A program made the translations under genes and the position numbers. Positions 21,069 through 30,604 of a stretch of DNA of 64,000 bases are shown piece after piece. Source of the stretch: Pseudomonadota bacterium (lineage in GTDB: Bacteria; Pseudomonadota; Gammaproteobacteria; Steroidobacterales; Steroidobacteraceae). Location: positions 37,331 through 101,330 of the forward strand of contig JANXQL010000156.1 of assembly GCA_025356815.1 (NCBI GenBank), in the 5' to 3' direction. Below the pieces are notes generated by a model. It had not been told where the DNA came from and made no database searches. It saw only the letters and a program-made list of their open reading frames with translations. How positions within the stretch are numbered: position 1 is the first letter of the stretch; each line of letters begins with the position of its first letter.

Positions 21069-21854
21069 ATGCAGCCAACCGAGGCCGCGGCCACGACTGA
21101 CACGACGCTGGTCCGGCGGGAGCGCGACGGCGCCATCGCGCGCCTCACGCTCAACCAGCCCGCCAAATACAACCCGCTGTCAGCCGCGACGATCGAGGCG
21201 CTGATCGAGGCGCTCGAGGCGCTGGCAAACGACGCCGAGGTGCGGGTGATCGTGCTCGCGGCCGAGGGCAAGGCGTTCTCCGCCGGCCACGACCTCGGCG
21301 AGATGGGCGGGGACTGCCAGCTCGACGGATTCCGTACGCTGTTTGCACGCTGTAGCGAACTGATGATGGCGGTGCAGCGTCAGCCGCAGCCGGTGATTGC
21401 ACGGGTGCAGGGTGTCGCGACCGCAGCCGGCTGCCAGCTGGTGGCAATGTGCGACCTCGCGATCGCCAGCGACAACGCGCGCTTCGCGGTGTCCGGGATC
21501 AACCTCGGACTCTTCTGCGCAACGCCGTCGGTGCCGCTGTCGCGCAACATGCACCGCAAGCAGGCGATGGAGATGCTGCTGACCGGGGAGTTCATCGACG
21601 CGGCGACCGCGCGTGAGCGCGGCCTCGTCAACCGGGTCGTGCCGCTCGCAGAGCTCGACGCCGAGGTGGGGCGGCTGTGCGCATCGATCGAGTCGAAGTC
21701 GCCGGCCGCAGTCGCATCTGGCAAGCAGCTGTACTACCGGCAGCTCGAAATGGGCGTCGAGGACGCCTATGCGCTTGCCGCCGAGGCGATGGCCTGCAAC
21801 GCGATCCAGCCCGACGCCCGTCACGGCATCGCGAAATTCACCAAGCGCGGCTGA
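21069..21854 (+). CDS. enoyl-CoA hydratase/isomerase family protein
   Basis: AIARLTLNQPAKYNPLSAATIEALIEALEAL...VLAAEGKAFSAGHDLGEM...ARVQGVATAAGCQLVAMCDLAIAS, crotonase fold. Confidence 0.93.
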   Translation: MQPTEAAATTDTTLVRRERDGAIARLTLNQPAKYNPLSAATIEALIEALEALANDAEVRVIVLAAEGKAFSAGHDLGEMGGDCQLDGFRTLFARCSELMMAVQRQPQPVIARVQGVATAAGCQLVAMCDLAIASDNARFAVSGINLGLFCATPSVPLSRNMHRKQAMEMLLTGEFIDAATARERGLVNRVVPLAELDAEVGRLCASIESKSPAAVASGKQLYYRQLEMGVEDAYALAAEAMACNAIQPDARHGIAKFTKRG

Positions 21855-22473
21855 CCGGTGCCGGGTCGGCGCCGACCAGTCCGCGCACTTCCTGCAGCGC
21901 CGCACGGCGCATCGGCTTGCCGTCGCTCGGCGACAGCGGTGACTGGCGGATGCCGTCCTTGGGGAACACCGTCGCCTCGATCGCGAGGTCGTAGACGCTG
22001 AACTGCACCACCGGCAGCGCCAGCACGCGCTCGGCGTTCATGCGCACCCGGTGTTCGGCGATGCGGTACTGGATTCGGTCCTCGAGCAGCGTCAGGCTCA
22101 CCGCCTCCGGCGAATCGGAGAACACGTGCAGGCTGATCTCCTGGTGCGGCGTAGCGGTGCCGGCCAGCACCGGGCCTACCAGCCGCGGCTCGAACGCCGC
22201 GAGCATTTCCATCGCATCGAGCGCCACGCGCCGCTGTGCGGCCAGCGTTTCGGCGTGTGTGTCGGCCGCGAAAAGTCGCTGGTACTCGGCCAGCGCGGCG
22301 TCGATCTCGGCGTTCTTGGGCAGGACCGCGTGCTCGGACGCGCCGAGCCGTTCGGCGGCCTTGCGCTTGGCGAAGCCGTAGTCGTCTACGCCGTGCTCGA
22401 ACATCAGCCGCGCCGCCTCCTGGGCGAGCGCGCGGCGCAGGTCGTCACCGCGAATGCTGCGCAGCCGGGTCAT
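21838..22473 (-). CDS. conserved hypothetical protein (possible nucleotidyltransferase-like)
   Basis: 211-aa ORF MTRLRSIRGDDLRRALAQEAARLMFEHGVDDYGFAKRKAAERLGAS...; convergent with the hydratase, 17-bp overlap of 3' ends; full-length reading frame with no alternative on the other strand. Confidence 0.65.
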   Translation of the reverse strand: MTRLRSIRGDDLRRALAQEAARLMFEHGVDDYGFAKRKAAERLGASEHAVLPKNAEIDAALAEYQRLFAADTHAETLAAQRRVALDAMEMLAAFEPRLVGPVLAGTATPHQEISLHVFSDSPEAVSLTLLEDRIQYRIAEHRVRMNAERVLALPVVQFSVYDLAIEATVFPKDGIRQSPLSPSDGKPMRRAALQEVRGLVGADPAPVSRAW

Positions 22474-22548
22474 GTCACACGCTCCAGCGGCCGAGGCGAA
22501 ATGACTCTAGCACAGCATTCCGTTGCCGCGACCGGCGTCTGCAGGCCT

Positions 22549-25086
22549 TCAGAAGATGGGCTCCTCCGGGCCGCCGCCGGGCTTGCCGGCCGCGACTCCC
22601 GAGCCGTCGCCCGCGACCGCGCCACTCCCCGGCAGCTTGCCGGCGAGGAACAGCTCGAACACGCCGTCTGGATCATTGCCGCGCGCGATCTCGCCGGTGG
22701 CGGGCGCAATGCGCGCGCTGACGATGCCTTCCGGCTGCGGCAGCCGGTGTTCGGGCCGACCCGCGAGGGCCTCGCCCATGAAGTAGATCCACATCGGCAG
22801 TGCCGTGTGGCCGCCTTCCTCGCCGGCACCGAGGGAGCGCTCCTGGTCGAAGCCGACCCACGCAGTGGCGACGATGTCGGCGTTGAATCCCGAAAACCAG
22901 GTGTCACGGTGTTCATTGGTCGTGCCGGTCTTGCCGGCGATGTCGTCACGCTTGAGCGCGAGTGCGCGGCGTGCCGTGCCGCGCCGGATCACATCGCGCA
23001 TCATGTCGGTCATCAGGTAGGCGTTCGCGGCCGATATCACGCGCGGCGCGGGCTTGGACGGCGGCCGCGGCCCGTTGCCGGCGAGGGTGACGGCGGCTGG
23101 CATGGCGATCGGCCCGGTCATAGTTGCGTTGGCGTCGGTGTCGGCGGGCGCCGGCGTCGGTGGTGCCGCCGGATCCGGCGACAGCGGCGGTTCGATCGCG
23201 ACGCTGCACTCGAGGCACGCCACGGCCGGGTTCGCGGCCATCAGCACCCGCCCGTCGCCGTCCTCGACCCGCTCGATCAGATAGGGCGTGACGCGAAAGC
23301 CGCTGTTGGCGAATACCGCGTAGCCACTCGCCATCTGCAGCGGCGTCAGCTGCGCGGTGCCCAGTGCCATCGTCAGGTTGTGCGGCAGCTCCGCGGGCAC
23401 GAAGCCGAAGCGGCTGGCATAGTCGATCGCGTAGTCGACGCCCAGCGCGCGCAGCAGCCGTAGCGAGACGAGGTTGCGCGAGGCCGCGAGCGCGATGCGC
23501 AGGCGCGTGGGCCCATAGAAGTGGCGGGCGTCGTTTTCCGGGCGCCACAGGCTCTCCAGTCCCGAGCCCTCCATCACGATCGGCGCGTCGAGGATCATCG
23601 TCGCGGGCGTGTAGCCGCGCTCCAGCGCCGCCGAGTAGATGAACGGCTTGAAGCTCGAGCCCGGCTGGCGCCGCGCCTGCACCACCCGGTTGAACTTGCT
23701 GGCATAGAAGTCGAAGCCGCCGACCAGCGAGGAGATCGCGCCGTCCTGCGGGTCGAGCGAGACGAACGCGCCCTGCACCTGCGGGATCTGTGCGAGCAGC
23801 GCCATGCCGCCGGGCGCGGGCAGCAGGTAGACGACATCGCCGGCGTTGACGACGTCGGCGGCCTGCTTGCCGACGCCGCCCCTGCGCGCCCAGGCAAGGC
23901 CGGTCTCCCAGGGCAGCGTGAAACTGCGGCCGTCCTTGCCCAGCGCGGTGGCCGTCTTGCCGATCGTCGTGACGATGATCGCCGGCACCAGCCCGCCGAC
24001 GACGGGGAAGTTGTCGAGCATCTGCACCGCCTCGCGCGAGTCGCGCGGCAGCCGCGCGGCGTGCCCGGGCGCGCCGCGCCAGCCGTGACGGCGGTCGTAC
24101 TCGAGCAGCGCCGCGCGCAGCGACCAGTCGGCGGACCGCTGCAGGCGGCTGTCGACGGTGGTGACGACTTTGTAGCCGGCGCTGTACAGGTTCTCGCCGT
24201 ACGTCGGGAGGAGCTGTTCGCGCACCATCTCGGCGACATAGGGCGCGTCCACCTCGACCTGCGGGCCGTGCTCGGTGGTCTCGATTGGCGCCCGATTGGC
24301 GGTGTCGAAGTCCGCCCGGCGGATGTAACCCTTGTCGAGCATGCGCCTGAGCACGTAGCTGCGGCGCGCGCGCGCGCGGTCCGGGTTCGAGATCGGGTTC
24401 AGCGTCGAGGGGGCCTTGGGCAGCGCGGCGATCGTCGCGATCTCGGCGAGCGAGAGCTCGCGCAACTGCTTGCCGTAGTAAACCTCTGCCGCCGCGCCCA
24501 CGCCATAGGCGCGCTGGCCGAGGAAGATCTTGTTCAGGTACAGCGTCAGGATCTCGCGCTTGGTGAACTCGTGCTCGATCCGCAGGGCCAGGAAGATCTC
24601 GCGCAGCTTGCGACGCAGCTGCTTCTCGGGGCCGAGGAACATGTTGCGGGCGAGCTGCATGGTGATCGTACTGCCGCCCTGGCGCGCCTCGTGAGTCGCG
24701 GCCGTGACCAGCACCGCGCGCAACAGGCCCGGCGTGTCGATGCCGCCGTGCGAGAAGAAGCGGTCGTCCTCGGCGGCGATAAAGGCATCGACCACCGGCT
24801 GCGGGATGTCCTCGAAGCGCACCGGAATCCGCCGCTGCTCGCCAATCTGCGCCAGCAGCCGGCCGTCGCGGGAATAGACCCGCAGCGGGACCTGCAGGCG
24901 GATGTCGCGCAGCTGGGCGACCTCCGGCAGGCCGGGCGCCAGGTAATAGTAGATCGCCAGCCCCGCGAGGCCGATGGCCCCGGCCACGCCCACGACGAGT
25001 GTGAGTAGCAGGGAGAGCATCCGGATGTGAACCGGCTTCACAGGAATCGGCGCCAAGTATTTGCCTCGTGTGGATCGATTCTGCAT
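22549..25086 (-). CDS. mrcA: penicillin-binding protein 1A
   Basis: AAEDDRFFSHGGID...GGSTITMQLARNMFLGPEKQLRRKLREIFLALRIE (GT51), QPGSSFKPFIYSAALERGY, GKTGTTNEHRDTWFSGF; divergent from pilM as is common in gammaproteobacteria. Confidence 0.97.
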   Translation of the reverse strand: MQNRSTRGKYLAPIPVKPVHIRMLSLLLTLVVGVAGAIGLAGLAIYYYLAPGLPEVAQLRDIRLQVPLRVYSRDGRLLAQIGEQRRIPVRFEDIPQPVVDAFIAAEDDRFFSHGGIDTPGLLRAVLVTAATHEARQGGSTITMQLARNMFLGPEKQLRRKLREIFLALRIEHEFTKREILTLYLNKIFLGQRAYGVGAAAEVYYGKQLRELSLAEIATIAALPKAPSTLNPISNPDRARARRSYVLRRMLDKGYIRRADFDTANRAPIETTEHGPQVEVDAPYVAEMVREQLLPTYGENLYSAGYKVVTTVDSRLQRSADWSLRAALLEYDRRHGWRGAPGHAARLPRDSREAVQMLDNFPVVGGLVPAIIVTTIGKTATALGKDGRSFTLPWETGLAWARRGGVGKQAADVVNAGDVVYLLPAPGGMALLAQIPQVQGAFVSLDPQDGAISSLVGGFDFYASKFNRVVQARRQPGSSFKPFIYSAALERGYTPATMILDAPIVMEGSGLESLWRPENDARHFYGPTRLRIALAASRNLVSLRLLRALGVDYAIDYASRFGFVPAELPHNLTMALGTAQLTPLQMASGYAVFANSGFRVTPYLIERVEDGDGRVLMAANPAVACLECSVAIEPPLSPDPAAPPTPAPADTDANATMTGPIAMPAAVTLAGNGPRPPSKPAPRVISAANAYLMTDMMRDVIRRGTARRALALKRDDIAGKTGTTNEHRDTWFSGFNADIVATAWVGFDQERSLGAGEEGGHTALPMWIYFMGEALAGRPEHRLPQPEGIVSARIAPATGEIARGNDPDGVFELFLAGKLPGSGAVAGDGSGVAAGKPGGGPEEPIF

Positions 25087-25472
25087 AGTAGCCGCGGCTT
25101 GATGGCAAACCCACTGAAAGGTGGCGACGCAAAGCTTCCGGTCTGACGGTCAAGGCGACATTGCAGGTCGTTCCGGCCCATGACAGCGGGGCTGCCGGTG
25201 TGGAGACGAGGCGGCGATGGTCCCCGAGGGGACGCGCCCCATCGACCAGCCACCGTACTCCTGCCCGCGAACCGGGCAGGGCGCCGCCGTCGTGCGAGGG
25301 GCCAATGGGCCAACCTGAGAACTGCGTCTCGGCGCAACTCCCGATGGAGTGGGAGTCTTCCTAAGCAATAACCCGCACGTTCCATTTAACAGTTTGTTGC
25401 TATACAGTTGGCTTGGAATCCTAATGCGGATCGGCTGCAAGACGACTTAACGTCTTGCACAGAAAGGGATTT

Positions 25473-26561
25473 ATGAAGTTTGCGTGGCCGCAGCTTTCGT
25501 TTCCGTTTGGGCAAAAGTACCGGCCCATGATCGGGCTCGACATTACGACGTCATCGATCAAGCTGATCGAGCTGACTCAGGCGGGCGGTCATTTCCGCGT
25601 GGAGGCCTATGCGGCCGAGGCCACCCCGCACAGCGCAATCAATGAAAAAGCCATCGTCGACGCCGATGCCGTCGGCGAGGCGATCCGTCGCGCCGTCAAG
25701 CGCGCCGGCGCCCGTGCCAAGGAGGCCGCCGTCGCGATCTCCGGCGACGCGGCCATCACCAAGGTCATCCAGATGCCGCGCTCGCTGACCGAGCGCGAGC
25801 TGGAGGCCCAGGTCGAGATGCAGGCCGACCAGTACATCCCGTTCCCGAGGGATGAGGTCAGCTACGACTTCGAGGTGATGGGTCCGTCCGAGAAGGACCC
25901 CGACATGCAGGACGTGCTGCTGGTCGCGACCCGCACCGAAAACGTTGAACAGCGTCAGGCAGCGGTCGCCGCCGCCGGGCTCACCGCCCACATCGTCGAC
26001 GTCGAGGCGTTCGCGCTGGAAAACGCCTGCCGGCTGATGACCCACCAGATGGTCGACGGCGGCCACGAGCGGACGATCGCGGTGGTCGATTTCGGCGCCA
26101 GCACGACCACCTTCAGCGTGCTGCGCAGCCTGCGCGTGATCTACACGCGCGACTTCGCCTTCGGCGGCCAGCAGCTGACCGAGGAGATCATGCGCACCTA
26201 CGGCCTTTCGATGGAGGAGGCCGGCCGCGCCAAGAAGGAGGGCGGACTGCCGTCCAACTTCCAGCCCGAAGTACTCGACCCGTTCATCGACGACATGACC
26301 CAGCAGGTCAGTCGCAGCCTGCAGTTCTACCTCGCCTCCGGCAGTGGTCGCGAGCAGCCCGAGCAGGTGCTGATCTGTGGTGGCTGCGCCAACATTCCCG
26401 GCGTTGCCGACGTGATCGCGAGCCGGGTTGGAATTCCCGCCGAGCGAGGTGACCCGCTCGGCCAGATGAAGCTCTCGTCGAAGGCCAAGGCGCAGGGCGT
26501 CCGCAAGGACGCGACCGCGTTGCTGACGGCGTGCGGACTGGCGTTGCGGAGTTTCGACTGA
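25473..26561 (+). CDS. pilM: type IV pilus assembly protein PilM
   Basis: MIGLDITTSSIKLIELTQAGGHFRVEAYAAEA...PFPRDEVSYDFEVMG...; first gene of pilMNOPQ. Confidence 0.97.
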   Translation: MKFAWPQLSFPFGQKYRPMIGLDITTSSIKLIELTQAGGHFRVEAYAAEATPHSAINEKAIVDADAVGEAIRRAVKRAGARAKEAAVAISGDAAITKVIQMPRSLTERELEAQVEMQADQYIPFPRDEVSYDFEVMGPSEKDPDMQDVLLVATRTENVEQRQAAVAAAGLTAHIVDVEAFALENACRLMTHQMVDGGHERTIAVVDFGASTTTFSVLRSLRVIYTRDFAFGGQQLTEEIMRTYGLSMEEAGRAKKEGGLPSNFQPEVLDPFIDDMTQQVSRSLQFYLASGSGREQPEQVLICGGCANIPGVADVIASRVGIPAERGDPLGQMKLSSKAKAQGVRKDATALLTACGLALRSFD

Positions 26562-27157
26562 TGCCGCGGATTAACCTACTTCCCTGGCGGGCACAGCTGC
26601 GTGCGCAGCGGCAGAAGGAATTTGGCCTCGCCGCGCTCGGCGCGCTCCTCGCCGCCGGCGCCGTCACGCTGTTCACCAGCTGGGGAATCAGCGGCGCAAT
26701 CGATCGGCAGCACGATCGCAACGAGGTCCTCAAGCAGGAAATCGCAACGCTGGACAAGCAGATCACCGAGATCCTCGGGCTCGAGGCGCAGAAACAGCGG
26801 CTCGTGGCGCGCATGGAGATCATCACCCACCTGCAGCGCAGCCGCCCGGAGGTCGTGCACGTGTTCGACCAGCTGGTGCGCACGCTGCCGGACGGTGTTT
26901 ACCTGACGCAGGTGAAGCAGGTTGACAAGAAGCTCGAGCTGCACGGCGTCGCACAGTCCTCGACGCGCGTGTCGACGTTCATGCGCAACATTGAATCCTC
27001 GCCCTGGTTGACGAACCCGGAGCTGCAGGTCGTCGAGACGCTCAAGAGTGGCGGTGTGGGTTCCGAGTTCACACTGTTTGCGACGCAAAAGAGCGCGGAG
27101 CCGGTTGAGGAGGAGCGCAAGCCCAAGCGGGGCGTGCGTCCGCCGGGAGCGCCCTGA
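26561..27157 (+). CDS. pilN: type IV pilus assembly protein PilN
   Basis: MPRINLLPWRAQLRAQRQKEFGLAALGALLAAGAV: PilN N-terminal motif INLLPWR. Confidence 0.96.
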   Translation: MPRINLLPWRAQLRAQRQKEFGLAALGALLAAGAVTLFTSWGISGAIDRQHDRNEVLKQEIATLDKQITEILGLEAQKQRLVARMEIITHLQRSRPEVVHVFDQLVRTLPDGVYLTQVKQVDKKLELHGVAQSSTRVSTFMRNIESSPWLTNPELQVVETLKSGGVGSEFTLFATQKSAEPVEEERKPKRGVRPPGAP

Positions 27158-27159
27158 CC

Positions 27160-27822
27160 ATGAATTTCCTCGACGAACTCAAGAAACTAGACCCGAAGGA
27201 CATCGGCCGCTGGCCGCTACTGTTCCGCGCGCTCGCGGTCGGTGCGATCTTCCTGGTGCTGACCGCTGCGCTGATCTACTTCGTGCCGCTTCGCAACCAG
27301 ATGCCGGACCTCGATCACGCGCGCGAACAGGAGGCGGACCTGCTGCGCACCTTCGACGAGCGCCAGCGCAAGGCGGCGAACTTCGAGGCCTACAAGGTTC
27401 AGCTGAAGGAAATGGAGCGCTCCTTCGGCGCGATGCTGCGCCAGCTGCCGGGCCGCACCGAGGTGCCGAGCCTGCTGGTGGACATCTCGCAGGTCGGGTT
27501 GTCGTCCGGCCTGACGGAAAAGCTGTTCCAGCCCGCGCCGGAAGTGCGCAAGGACTTCTACGCGGAACTGCCGATCAAGATCCGCCTGACCGGTTCCTAT
27601 CACCAGTTCGGCAGCTTCGTCAGTGGCATCGCGGCGCTGCCGCGCATCGTCACGCTGCACGATATCTCGATCGCCCCCGAGACCAAGGACGCGGGGGCCG
27701 ACCGGCTGACGCTTGACGTTACGGCCAAGACGTACCGCTACCTCGACGACGCGGAAATGGAAGCGGTCGACAAGGCCAAGGCCGGCGCGAAGACGCCGGT
27801 CCGTCCCGGAGGGCCCGGCTGA
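27160..27822 (+). CDS. pilO: type IV pilus assembly protein PilO
   Basis: MNFLDELKKLDPKDIGRWPLLFRALAVGAIFLVLTAALIYF; PilO architecture in operon. Confidence 0.95.
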   Translation: MNFLDELKKLDPKDIGRWPLLFRALAVGAIFLVLTAALIYFVPLRNQMPDLDHAREQEADLLRTFDERQRKAANFEAYKVQLKEMERSFGAMLRQLPGRTEVPSLLVDISQVGLSSGLTEKLFQPAPEVRKDFYAELPIKIRLTGSYHQFGSFVSGIAALPRIVTLHDISIAPETKDAGADRLTLDVTAKTYRYLDDAEMEAVDKAKAGAKTPVRPGGPG

Positions 27823-28346
27823 TGCGGCCCTACCAGCGCAAGATTCTCCTCGTTGCCCTCACCGCAGTGCTGCTCGCGCCGCTCGCCGGCTGCGGTGGTG
27901 GTACGGCCGACCTCAAGCGCGAGCTCGAGGAGAAGAAGAAGCGTCCCGGCAGTCGCATCGATCCGCTGCCGGAGATCAAGCCGTACGAGATCTTCAACTA
28001 CGATCCGAGCGGATTGCGCTCGCCGTTCCAGCCGAGCGTCGCGATTTCCGCCCCCGGCGTGGGCGGCCTGCGACCCGACGCCCACCGCAATCGCGAGTTC
28101 CTCGAGGGCTTCTCCCTCGATACGCTCAAGATGGTGGGCACGCTGCACCAGGGCGGCAAGAACTTCGCGCTGCTGCAGACGAAGGACGGCCTGATCCACC
28201 GCGTGCTGCCCGGCAACCATGTCGGCCAGAACGACGGCAGGATCGCCGCGATCACAGATTCAAAAGTAACCGTCGTCGAGATCGTGCCTGATGGGCTCGG
28301 CGGCTACATGGAACGACCGGCCGCGATCTCGCTCGCGACCAACTGA
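27822..28346 (+). CDS. pilP: type IV pilus assembly lipoprotein PilP
   Basis: LLAPLAGCGGGTADLKRELEEKKKRPGSRIDPLPEIKPYEIFNYDPSGLRSPFQP: lipobox plus PilP domain. Confidence 0.95.
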   Translation: MRPYQRKILLVALTAVLLAPLAGCGGGTADLKRELEEKKKRPGSRIDPLPEIKPYEIFNYDPSGLRSPFQPSVAISAPGVGGLRPDAHRNREFLEGFSLDTLKMVGTLHQGGKNFALLQTKDGLIHRVLPGNHVGQNDGRIAAITDSKVTVVEIVPDGLGGYMERPAAISLATN

Positions 28347-30560
28347 ATGATACCGGGAGTAGTCGGAATGAACGCCAATCTCGGGCTCGCCATCGCGACG
28401 CCGCGCCAGCCGGGCGCCGGCCCCGTCCTCGCGGTGCTTGCCCTTCTGCTCGCGTTTTTTGCGCCGGGCACGGGCCAGGCCCAGACCGCCGGTAACCGCC
28501 TTGAGGCGATCGACGTCGTGAACCTTCCGGGCCAGCAGGTCGAGCTGAAGCTGCGCACCTCCGGCCCCGCCCCGCAGCCGCTGGCCTTCACGATCGACAA
28601 GCCCGCCCGCATCTCGCTAGACCTACCCGGTGTGGCGCTCGCGCTATCGCAGCGGCGCGTCGACGTGAAGGCGGGTGGCGTCGACAGCGTTGTCGCGGGC
28701 GAGAGCGGTGGTCGCACGCGCCTGGTGCTGAACATGGACCAGCTCGCCCCCTACGACACCCGTGTCGAGGGCAACACCATCATCGTCACCGTCGGCCAGG
28801 CTCCGGCGACCGCGTCGTCGCAGTCGTCGTCACAGTCCTCGTCGCCTTCGAGCGCGGCACCCGCGACCGCCACCGCCGCCGACCGGCACGTGTCGGCGAT
28901 CGACTTCCGCCGCGGCACCGACGGCGTCGGTCGCCTGGTCGTATCGATGAGCGACCCGCACACGCCTGTCAACCTGCGCCAGGAAGGCCAGCAGGTCGTG
29001 GTCGACTTCGTCGGTGCCCAGATGTCGGCGGACCTGGTCAAGCGCTACGACGTGGTCGACTTTGCGACCCCCGTCACCTACGTCGATGCCCTGAAGATCG
29101 ACGGCAGCTCCCGGCTGATCGTCAACGCGCAGGGTGACTACGAGCAGCTCGCCTACCAGACGGACAACCAGTACGTCATCGAGGTTCGCCCGATCAGCCC
29201 GAACAAGGGCAAGGTCGCGGAGGAGCGCAAGGAATATACCGGCGAGCGCCTGACCCTGAATTTCCAGGACATCGACGTGCGCGCGGTGCTGCAGCTGTTG
29301 GCCGACACCAGCGGCCAGAACATCGTCGTCAGCGACTCGGTGCAGGGCAGCGTGACGCTGCGCCTGCAGAACGTCCCCTGGGACCAGGCGCTGGACATCG
29401 TAATGCGCACCAAGGGCCTCGCGATGCGCCGGCGTGACAACGTGATCCTGGTGGGCCCGGCCGAGGAGCTCGCCAACCGCGAGAAGGCCGAGCTGCAGGC
29501 CCGCAAGGAAGTCGAGGAACTGGCGCCGCTGCGCACCGAGTACCTGCAGGTCAACTATGCCAAGGCGAGCGATCTTGCGTCCCTGATCAAGGGCAAGACC
29601 GGAAACTCGCTGCTGTCGTCGCGCGGCAGCGTCGCGATCGACGAGCGCACCAACACCCTGCTGCTGCAGGACACGCCCGATCGGCTGGCCGACATCCGTC
29701 GCCTGGTGGGCACGCTGGATATCCCGGTCCGCCAGGTGCTGATCGAGTCGCGCGTGGTCATCGTCAACGACGATTTCAGCCGCAAGCTCGGCGTGCGTCT
29801 GGGCACGACCGGCGTCCGTCAGAACGGCAGCAGCGGCCTGGTCGCGGTCTCCGGCAGCGCCGCCTCCAACAACACGATCATCAGTTCCGCGCTGTCCAAT
29901 CTGCAGTCGACGGGTTCGCCGTTCCCGGTGCAGGTCCCGTCCGGTACGACGAGCTACCTGGATCGCTACAACGTCAACATGCCGGTCGCGAACCCGGCCG
30001 GGCGGATCGCGATGTCTGTGCTCAGCGGCAACTACATCGTTGACCTCGAGCTGTCCGCTGCACAGGCCGAGGACCGCGCGGAAATCGTCTCGTCGCCGCA
30101 CGTGATCACCTCGAACCAGAAGGAAGCGACGATCGAGCAGGGCGTAGAGATCCCGTACCAGGAATCGTCGTCCTCGGGCGCGACGACGACGCAGTTCAAG
30201 AAGGCGGTCCTGGCGCTGAAGGTCAAGCCGCAGATCACGCCTGACAATCGCGTGATCCTCGATCTGACGATCACCAAGGACAGCGTCGGCCAGCTGGTGC
30301 AGAGCGCGACCGGCGGCCAGGTGCCGTCGATCGACACGCGCACGATCACGACTCAGGTGCTGGTCAACGACGGCCAGACCGTCGTGCTCGGCGGCATCAT
30401 GGAGACCGAGCGGCGTACCTCGGACAACAAGGTGCCGATGCTCGGCGACATTCCGGTGCTCGGCTACCTGTTCAAGAGCCGGACACGGACGAATAACAAA
30501 GACGAACTCCTGATCTTCGTAACGCCGAAGATCCTGCGTGAAGGGGCGAACCTCTACTGA
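28347..30560 (+). CDS. pilQ: type IV pilus secretin PilQ
   Basis: Two AMIN domains, STN domain (GERLTLNFQDIDVRAVLQLLADTSGQNIVVSDSVQGSVTLRLQNVPWDQALDIVM), secretin C-terminus. Start may be ATG 28368. Confidence 0.97.
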   Translation: MIPGVVGMNANLGLAIATPRQPGAGPVLAVLALLLAFFAPGTGQAQTAGNRLEAIDVVNLPGQQVELKLRTSGPAPQPLAFTIDKPARISLDLPGVALALSQRRVDVKAGGVDSVVAGESGGRTRLVLNMDQLAPYDTRVEGNTIIVTVGQAPATASSQSSSQSSSPSSAAPATATAADRHVSAIDFRRGTDGVGRLVVSMSDPHTPVNLRQEGQQVVVDFVGAQMSADLVKRYDVVDFATPVTYVDALKIDGSSRLIVNAQGDYEQLAYQTDNQYVIEVRPISPNKGKVAEERKEYTGERLTLNFQDIDVRAVLQLLADTSGQNIVVSDSVQGSVTLRLQNVPWDQALDIVMRTKGLAMRRRDNVILVGPAEELANREKAELQARKEVEELAPLRTEYLQVNYAKASDLASLIKGKTGNSLLSSRGSVAIDERTNTLLLQDTPDRLADIRRLVGTLDIPVRQVLIESRVVIVNDDFSRKLGVRLGTTGVRQNGSSGLVAVSGSAASNNTIISSALSNLQSTGSPFPVQVPSGTTSYLDRYNVNMPVANPAGRIAMSVLSGNYIVDLELSAAQAEDRAEIVSSPHVITSNQKEATIEQGVEIPYQESSSSGATTTQFKKAVLALKVKPQITPDNRVILDLTITKDSVGQLVQSATGGQVPSIDTRTITTQVLVNDGQTVVLGGIMETERRTSDNKVPMLGDIPVLGYLFKSRTRTNNKDELLIFVTPKILREGANLY

Positions 30561-30604
30561 CGCTCTGCGGGGAGACGTCGGTCGGCAAAGGATTGGGAGG
30601 ACGG

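Noticed and set aside
21838-21854. Convergent 3' overlap between hydratase and hypothetical gene (similar overlap at 52849-52862)
   Set aside because: Common in compact bacterial genomes; not unusual on its own.
22946-25153. 735-aa second-frame ORF over mrcA
   Set aside because: Alternative frame of the PBP1A gene, Arg/Ala/Gly-rich, no domain.
25395-25440. Possible sigma54 promoter (TTGGCTTGGAATCCTAATGC) ahead of pilM
   Set aside because: GG to GC spacing does not fit the -24/-12 requirement.
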